DNA of 64,000 nucleotides, from assembly GCF_015704865.1 (NCBI RefSeq), contig NZ_JADQTO010000014.1, positions 85,114-149,113 of the forward strand. Direction: 5' to 3'. The notes beneath the pieces were generated by a model. That model saw only the letters and a program-made list of their open reading frames with translations. It was not told the DNA's origin and searched no databases. Of the stretch, positions 58,806 to 64,000 are shown piece by piece. The first letter of the stretch is position 1. Each line of letters starts with the position of its first letter. The position numbers and the translations under genes were made by a program. Source of the DNA: Actinoplanes aureus (GTDB lineage Bacteria; Actinomycetota; Actinomycetes; Mycobacteriales; Micromonosporaceae).

Positions 58806-59837
58806 TCAGCCCGTACGGTCAGCCATGAAGTCGCAGAGCGCTTCCATCGCCCGCCGCGCCTCACCGGCGGGCAGCGGCGCCAGCCGCGCCCGCGCCTCCT
58901 CCGCGTAGGTCCGCACCGTCTCCCGGGCGCGCTTCATCGCCGCCGACTCCCGCAGCAACGTCAGCGCCTCGGCATGCAACGCGTCATCGGTGATCGGGCC
59001 GGCCGACAGCAATTCGCGCAACCGCACCGCGGCGGGGTCGCTGTCGTCGTCGGCCAACGCGTACAGCACCGGCAGGGTCGGCACGCCCTCGCGCAGGTCG
59101 GTGCCGGGCGTCTTGCCGGACTGCACCGACTCCGACGCGATGTCGAGCAGGTCGTCGGAGAGCTGGAACGCGATGCCGATCGTCTCGCCATAACCCGCCA
59201 GCGCCTCCACGAACTCCGGGCGGGCGCCGGAGAACAGGCCGCCGAACCGCGCCGCGGTGGCGATCAGCGAGGCGCTCTTCTCTGTGATGACGTGCAGGTA
59301 GTGCTCGATCGGGTCGCTGCCGCGCGGACCCACCGTCTCGGCGATCTGGCCGTGCACGAGCCGCGCGAAGGTCTCCGCCTGAAGGTGCACCGCCTCGGTG
59401 CCGAGTGTCGCGGCCAGGTCGGCGGCCTGCGCGAACAGGTAGTCGCCGACGAGAATCGCCACCGAGTTGCCCCAGCGCGCGTTCGCGCTGGGCGCCCCAC
59501 GCCGGACAGCGGCCTCGTCCATGACGTCGTCGTGGTACAGCGTCGCGAGGTGGGTCAGCTCGACCACGTTCGCCGCATCGACGATCTGCGGGGACGACGG
59601 ATCGCCGAACTGGGCACCGAGCGCCACCAGCAACGGACGGAACCGCTTGCCCCCGGCATCGGCGAGATGGCGCGCGGCCTCTGCCACCAGAGGATCGGCG
59701 CTGGCCACATGGCCACGCAGCGCCTCATCCACAGCGGCCAGCATCGCCGACACCGACGTATCCATCGCGGGATCCACGTCGAAGCCCAGCGACGACAGCG
59801 CCAACTCGTGCGGGGTCAGATCACCGGTGCTCACCAC
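58806..59837 (-). CDS. Polyprenyl diphosphate synthase (all-trans)
   Basis: A 343-residue chain-elongating prenyltransferase. GGKRFRPLLVALGAQF is followed by the first Asp-rich motif LYHDDVMDEAAVRRG (DDxxD, about residue 97) and the second, FQLSDDLLDIASE (about 225). The GDYLFAQAADLAATLGTEAV segment is also typical. The residues before the first DDxxD (LTHLATL) are small, consistent with a long-chain product such as the menaquinone side chain. It lies near nuoN/nuoM on the same strand, an arrangement I recall from other actinobacteria, fitting quinone supply to complex I. Start GTG 59837. Confidence 0.93.
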   Translation of the reverse strand: MVSTGDLTPHELALSSLGFDVDPAMDTSVSAMLAAVDEALRGHVASADPLVAEAARHLADAGGKRFRPLLVALGAQFGDPSSPQIVDAANVVELTHLATLYHDDVMDEAAVRRGAPSANARWGNSVAILVGDYLFAQAADLAATLGTEAVHLQAETFARLVHGQIAETVGPRGSDPIEHYLHVITEKSASLIATAARFGGLFSGARPEFVEALAGYGETIGIAFQLSDDLLDIASESVQSGKTPGTDLREGVPTLPVLYALADDDSDPAAVRLRELLSAGPITDDALHAEALTLLRESAAMKRARETVRTYAEEARARLAPLPAGEARRAMEALCDFMADRTG

Positions 59838-60007
59838 GCTTTCACGATGCCATACCGGTCCGACGGTTTACGTCCCAGGGTGGCACGCGACAAGATCAAA
59901 AACTTGACAGCGACGGTACGAGTCAACACACAGTCCCCCGGCCACCCGGCGACCTCAGCAGAACACCGGCGCCCAGCGCCGCCGCCGGGCTGATGCGGTG
60001 GTCCGGC

Positions 60008-60970
60008 CTACCCCTTCGCGGCGGCGCGCGCTGCGGAACGAATCGCCCGGTACTGGTCCCACGGAATGACCGGCCGGGCCAACTGCCGCCGTTCCAGATA
60101 GCGTTTGGTGGCCTTCCGGATGTCCCGGACGAGCCGGAACTGGTCGAGCGGCCCGCCCTTGTGCGTGGCACCCGGCTCGACGAGCCGCTCCGGCTTCAGC
60201 AGCCACCCCTGCTCGTCGGCCACCAGCTCGCCGCGCACACTGGCGTTGTACAGCTTCGACAGGAGCTCGTCGTGCCGGTGCACGAGCAGCCCCGCGGGTC
60301 CGGCAGCGACCGGGACATCGGCCGGCACCGCGACCCGGTAGCCGCCGTCCGCCGCGGTCACCGTGGTCCGCACCAGGACCGGCGCACCGGCCTCGTCCAC
60401 CGCGGTGAGCACCGCCGACTCGAACGTGGCCAGCACCGGCGCGCCGAGAAGACCGCTGGTCGCGAGCGCTGCCGAGCTCCCGGACGGGTCCGGCAGGGTC
60501 CGCCGCACGACCTCGGTCGGGGTCACGGTGATCAGCAACCGCATGTAGTAGAAATCGGTCAGCCGGGTCATCGGCCAGTCCAGGTACGCCTGCGAGCTCG
60601 GCTGCCGCTCCATGAGCCGCTTCCAGAGCCTCTCCAGATCGCCGCTGGGCTCGGTGTACACCTCGTCGGGGCAGGTCGCGACCCCGCGTACCAGAATCTG
60701 GTCAGGCTGCGGCAGACCGCTCGCCGTGGGGTTGGAGAAGAGCAGCGCCACCCGGCCGTCCCGGCGCACGTTTATCGCCTTCTGTGGGTAGCCCAGCGAG
60801 GTGGTCAGCAGGAACGTCCCGTCCGCCGTCACCATCCCCGACGTCGGCCAGGCGACTGGCGAGCCGCTCTTGGTGAGGGTCGCGAACTCACAGGTTCGGT
60901 AGGCATCGATGTCCGCGACCAGCGCGGATCCGGGCGACAGGAGCACAGACGCGTCTGACACAGCGATCAT
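60008..60970 (-). CDS. Pyridoxamine 5'-phosphate oxidase-like split-barrel flavoprotein
   Basis: A 320-residue protein with an N-terminal flavin split-barrel (CEFATLTKSGSPVAWPTSGM, FLLTTSLGYPQKAINVRRDG, RVALLFSNPTASGLP) of the PPOX/F420-binding type. The C-terminal ~140 residues are less familiar and end in a basic helix (RDIRKATKRYLERRQLARPV). The cofactor (FMN or F420) and substrate are unknown. It is followed downstream by the polyprenyl synthase gene on the same strand, about 170 bases away. Start ATG 60970. Confidence 0.82.
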   Translation of the reverse strand: MIAVSDASVLLSPGSALVADIDAYRTCEFATLTKSGSPVAWPTSGMVTADGTFLLTTSLGYPQKAINVRRDGRVALLFSNPTASGLPQPDQILVRGVATCPDEVYTEPSGDLERLWKRLMERQPSSQAYLDWPMTRLTDFYYMRLLITVTPTEVVRRTLPDPSGSSAALATSGLLGAPVLATFESAVLTAVDEAGAPVLVRTTVTAADGGYRVAVPADVPVAAGPAGLLVHRHDELLSKLYNASVRGELVADEQGWLLKPERLVEPGATHKGGPLDQFRLVRDIRKATKRYLERRQLARPVIPWDQYRAIRSAARAAAKG

Positions 60971-61011
60971 CCTAGATGGACTCGCCGACGTCCGTCACAC
61001 GTCTTCGTTAC

Positions 61012-61049
61012 GGCGAGGGCCCCGGCACCTGGGTGCCGGGGCCCTCGCC
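61012..61049 (-). terminator. Terminator of the nuo operon
   Basis: A perfect 18-bp stem (GGCGAGGGCCCCGGCACC paired with its complement) with a two-base loop, 13 bases beyond the nuoN stop. It marks the end of the complex I operon. Confidence 0.92.
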
Positions 61050-61062
61050 TACGACAGCCGGA

Positions 61063-62595
61063 TCACCTGACGAAGTCCGCCGCCTGCCGGGTGAGGTCGA
61101 TCAGCGGGGACGGCGCCACCCCGAGGCCCAGCGTGACGAGCACGCCGATGCCCAGCACCGCCGAGGTGAGGAAGCCCGGGATCGAGACCGCCGGGGTGGA
61201 CTCGCCCGGTTCGGAGAGCCACATCAACACCACGACCCGCAGGTACGGGAAGGCCAGCAGCATGCTGGTGATCACACCGAAGATCACCAGCCAGGTCTGG
61301 CCACCCTCGACGGCCGCGCCGAAGACCGCGAACTTGCTGGTGAAGCCGCTGGTCAGCGGAATACCGGCGAAGGCGAGCAGGACGAACGTGAAGGTTGCGG
61401 CGAGCAGCGGGCTCTTCCGGCCGATCCCGGCCCACCGGGACAGGTGGGTGGCCTCGCCGTCGGCGTCCCGCACCAGGCTGAGGATCGCGAAGGCGGCGAG
61501 CACCGAGAAGCCGTACGCGACCAGGTAGAACATCGTGCTGCTGAGGCCCTCGTCGTTCAGGGCCAGGACACCCACCATCAGGTAGCCGGCGTTCGCGATC
61601 GACGAGTACGCCAGCAGGCGCTTCAGGTCGGTCTGGGTGACCGCCAGCACCGCGCCGACGAACATGGTGAGCACCGCGATGGTGCCGAGCACCGGCTGGA
61701 AGTCCCAGCGCACCCCCTCGAACGCCACGTAGAGCACCCGGAGCAGGGCACCGAAGGCCGCCACCTTGGTGCAGGCGGCCATGAACGCGGTGACCGGCGT
61801 CGGCGCGCCCTGGTAGACGTCGGGCGTCCACACGTGGAACGGCGCGAGCGCCGCCTTGAACAGCAGGCCGATCGCGAGCAGGCCGAAGCCGGCGTAGAGC
61901 AGCACCTGGCTCTGCGTCGGGTTGGCGACGGCCGCGTGCACCTTGTCCAGCTGGATCCCGCCGGCGAAGCCGTAGATGAAGGCGACGCCGAACAGGAAGA
62001 AGGCGGAGGCGTAGGAGCCGAGCAGGAAGTACTTGAGCGCGGCCTCCTGGCTGAGCAGTCGCCGGCGACGGGCGAGCGCGCAGAGCAGGTAGAGCGGCAG
62101 CGAGAAGACCTCCAGTGCCACGAACATGGTGAGCAGGTCGTTCGCGGCCACGAAGAGCAGCATCCCGCCGAGCGCGAACGTGGTCAGCGGGTACACCTCG
62201 GTGGATCCGGGCTGCCCGCTGGCCTGCTCCATGTCCTTCTTGGAGCCGACCGTGATGGCGGCCTGCGAGACGAACGCCCCGCCCTTCTCGACGGTGCGCT
62301 CCCCGATCAGCAGCAGCGACACGCCGCCGAGCACGAGGATCGAGCCCTGCAGGAAGAGGGTCGGGCCGTCGACCGCGACCGCCCCGCCGATGGTGATCGT
62401 CCGGGTGCCGCGTTCCACCACCACCGCGACCAGCGCCGCGACGACGGCGAGCAGCGACAGCCCGAGCTGGATGCCGTTGCGGACCTTGCGCGGGACGACT
62501 ATCTCGAGGATGACACCCACGCACGCCGCCCCGAAGAGGATCAGCATGGGTAGCAGCGCCGCGTAGTCGATCGAGGGCAGTTCGAGTTGTTCCAT
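61063..62595 (-). CDS. nuoN: NADH-quinone oxidoreductase subunit N
   Basis: A 510-residue antiporter-like subunit of complex I with about fourteen helices. Family landmarks include TMFVALEVFSLPLYLLCALA (with the conserved membrane Glu), GIQLDKVHAAVANP, FKAALAPFHVWTPDVYQGAP (the conserved Lys and His region) and QTDLKRLLAYSSIANAGYLM. It pumps protons coupled to NADH oxidation and menaquinone reduction. It is the last gene of the nuo operon; nuoM ends three bases upstream. Start ATG 62595. Confidence 0.97.
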   Translation of the reverse strand: MEQLELPSIDYAALLPMLILFGAACVGVILEIVVPRKVRNGIQLGLSLLAVVAALVAVVVERGTRTITIGGAVAVDGPTLFLQGSILVLGGVSLLLIGERTVEKGGAFVSQAAITVGSKKDMEQASGQPGSTEVYPLTTFALGGMLLFVAANDLLTMFVALEVFSLPLYLLCALARRRRLLSQEAALKYFLLGSYASAFFLFGVAFIYGFAGGIQLDKVHAAVANPTQSQVLLYAGFGLLAIGLLFKAALAPFHVWTPDVYQGAPTPVTAFMAACTKVAAFGALLRVLYVAFEGVRWDFQPVLGTIAVLTMFVGAVLAVTQTDLKRLLAYSSIANAGYLMVGVLALNDEGLSSTMFYLVAYGFSVLAAFAILSLVRDADGEATHLSRWAGIGRKSPLLAATFTFVLLAFAGIPLTSGFTSKFAVFGAAVEGGQTWLVIFGVITSMLLAFPYLRVVVLMWLSEPGESTPAVSIPGFLTSAVLGIGVLVTLGLGVAPSPLIDLTRQAADFVR

Positions 62596-62598
62596 GGC

Positions 62599-64000
62599 TC
62601 AGCCGCCCACCTTTCCGTCGGCCACGGCTGTGGGAGCCGGGTCGGTCGTGCCGACGTCCTGCAGGGTGGCCTGCACCGCCGGGTTGATCACGTCGGTGAC
62701 CGGTTTCGGGTAGAAGCCGAGCACCAGCAGGAGGGCGATCAGCGGCGCTACCACGACCTTCTCCCGCAGGGTGATGTCCTTCGACATCGCCGGCACCTCG
62801 GTCAGGGCCGGGTTGAGCGTGCCCTGGGTGGTGCGCTGGATCATCCAGAGCACGTACGCGGCGGCCAGGATGATGCCCAGGGTCGCGACCACGGCGAAGC
62901 CCTTGTGCGTGCTGAACGTGCCGATCAGCACCAGGAACTCACTGACGAACGGCGCGGTGCCGGGCAGTGCCAGCGAGGCGAGACCGGCGAAGAAGAGCAC
63001 CCCGGCCAGGACCGGTACCAGCTTGCCGGCACCACCGAAGTCGCTGACCAGCGCCGAGCCACGCCGGGCCACGAACATCCCGACCACGATGAACAGCAGG
63101 CCGGTGGCGAGGCCGTGGTTGACCATGTAAAGCACCGCACCGGTTCCGGCCTGGGTGGTGAAGGCGAAGATGCCGATGCCGATGAAGCCGAAGTGGGCGA
63201 TCGACGTGTACGACACGAGCCGCTTCAGATCGTTCTGCCCGACCGCGAGCAGCGCCGCGTAGATGATGCCGATGACGGCCAGGGTCAGCGCTGCCGGAGC
63301 GAACCAGCGCGACGCCTCGGGGAAGAGCGAGAGGCAATAGCGCAGGATGCCGAACGTGCCCACCTTGTCCATCACGCCGACGAGCAGCGCCGCCGCACCG
63401 GCGGGAGCGGCGCCACCGGAGTCCGGCAGCCAGGTGTGGAACGGGAAGAACGGTGCCTTGATCGCGAACGCCACGAAGAAGCCGAGGAACAGCCATCGCG
63501 CGGTGTTCGTGTCCAGCGAGCCGGCTCCCTGTGCGAGTTCCGCGAAGTCGAAGGTCCGCCCGCCGACCACCCACAGCCCGATCACCGCGGCCAGCATGAA
63601 GAGGCCGCCGACCAGGCTGTAGAGGAAGAACTTCACCGCCGCGTACTGCTTCTGGCCGCTGCCGAACGATCCGATGATGAAGTACATCGGGATCAGCATG
63701 ACCTCGAAGAACACGTAGAAGAGGAAGACGTCCGCCGCGGCGAAGACGCCGATCATCGTGAACTCGAAGGTGAGCAGCAGCGCGAAGTAGGCGGGCGCCG
63801 ACCGCTTGCTCTGATCCACGTCGTGCCAGGACGCCAGGATGACGACCGGGAACAGGATGGCGATCAGCATCAGCATGACGAGCGCGATGCCGTCCGCGGC
63901 GAAGGTGAAGTTGGCACCCCAGGCCGGGATCCACGGGTACGACTCGTGGAACTGGAACCGGTCACCGTCCACGGCGAACGCGGCCCACATGAAGATGCTC
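62599..64000 (-). CDS. nuoM: NADH-quinone oxidoreductase subunit M (5' end outside window)
   Basis: A partial complex I antiporter-like subunit; 467 codons are visible and the frame stays open to the window edge, so the first helix region (roughly the first 40-50 residues) is missing. Landmarks are FYVFFEVMLIPMYFIIGSFG (conserved Glu), IKAPFFPFHTWLPDSGGAAP, LLVGVMDKVGTFGILRYCL and NDLKRLVSYTSIAHFGFIGI. An internal ATG at 63990 is not the true start. nuoN follows after three bases. The rest of the nuo operon presumably continues beyond the window. Confidence 0.97.
   Translation of the reverse strand, partial: SIFMWAAFAVDGDRFQFHESYPWIPAWGANFTFAADGIALVMLMLIAILFPVVILASWHDVDQSKRSAPAYFALLLTFEFTMIGVFAAADVFLFYVFFEVMLIPMYFIIGSFGSGQKQYAAVKFFLYSLVGGLFMLAAVIGLWVVGGRTFDFAELAQGAGSLDTNTARWLFLGFFVAFAIKAPFFPFHTWLPDSGGAAPAGAAALLVGVMDKVGTFGILRYCLSLFPEASRWFAPAALTLAVIGIIYAALLAVGQNDLKRLVSYTSIAHFGFIGIGIFAFTTQAGTGAVLYMVNHGLATGLLFIVVGMFVARRGSALVSDFGGAGKLVPVLAGVLFFAGLASLALPGTAPFVSEFLVLIGTFSTHKGFAVVATLGIILAAAYVLWMIQRTTQGTLNPALTEVPAMSKDITLREKVVVAPLIALLLVLGFYPKPVTDVINPAVQATLQDVGTTDPAPTAVADGKVGG

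Overview
The window is high-GC DNA from a filamentous actinobacterium, most likely Micromonosporaceae (Actinoplanes/Micromonospora-like). The supporting signs are codon use strongly biased to G/C in third positions, frequent GTG starts, XRE-DUF5753/DUF397 regulator sets, a BldG homologue, type VII (ESX) secretion genes, a thymidylate kinase fused to an MFS transporter, and a TopA with a Lys/Ala-rich tail. The family-level assignment is an inference from gene content, not from a database search.

Layout. 1-118 is an odd G-tract-rich stretch. 0.1-7.2 kb holds a DJ-1/PfpI protein, small membrane proteins, an XRE-DUF5753 regulator with two DUF397 partners, a geranylgeranyl-reductase-type flavoprotein, an MFS transporter and tRNA-Thr(CGT). 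7.3-18.5 kb holds a membrane metallophosphoesterase, ricT, an LPxTG surface protein, a three-gene WXG/YbaB-like island, holB, an 18-bp minisatellite, a Tat-exported SGNH hydrolase and the MFS-Tmk fusion. 18.6-24.7 kb holds a PLP aldolase/deaminase, a TetR regulator with a clear palindromic operator, a sugar-lactone oxidase and topA. 24.9-30.1 kb holds two poorly known genes, the proton-pumping pyrophosphatase hppA, and the bldG/anti-sigma pair. 30.2-41.5 kb holds an MrfA-type helicase, a complete-looking Tad/Flp pilus operon (ssd/cpaE-tadA-tadB-small ORF-tadC-pilin-tadE-tadE-like), a STAS protein, a HAD phosphatase, a PH-domain protein and a degenerate Fic-like protein. 41.7-47.9 kb holds acetyl-CoA synthetase, a secreted M6 protease, a lipoprotein and an alpha/beta-hydrolase lacking its nucleophile. 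47.9-55.0 kb is an ESX-associated locus (small ORF, giant SseB-like protein, two WXG100 proteins, divergent EccE). 55.1-64 kb holds a holin-like membrane protein, rarD, an orphan zinc-finger anti-sigma factor, an IclR regulator, a polyprenyl diphosphate synthase, a flavin split-barrel protein, nuoN and the truncated nuoM.

The topA-tmk-holB-ricT group and the topA-hppA-bldG-helicase-tad-acs order match what I recall of the conserved chromosomal core in Streptomyces and mycobacteria. This is therefore core chromosome with accessory insertions, chiefly the two ESX-like modules. The polyprenyl synthase beside nuoN/nuoM fits menaquinone supply to complex I.

The most interesting candidate system is the 47.9-55.0 kb ESX locus. 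A 1210-residue protein carries two SseB-like domains separated by about 750 residues of Pro/Gly/Ala-rich sequence, ends in an unrecognised domain, and is translationally coupled to a 120-residue unknown protein. It sits beside two WXG100 proteins and an EccE that has no EccB/C/D/MycP near it.
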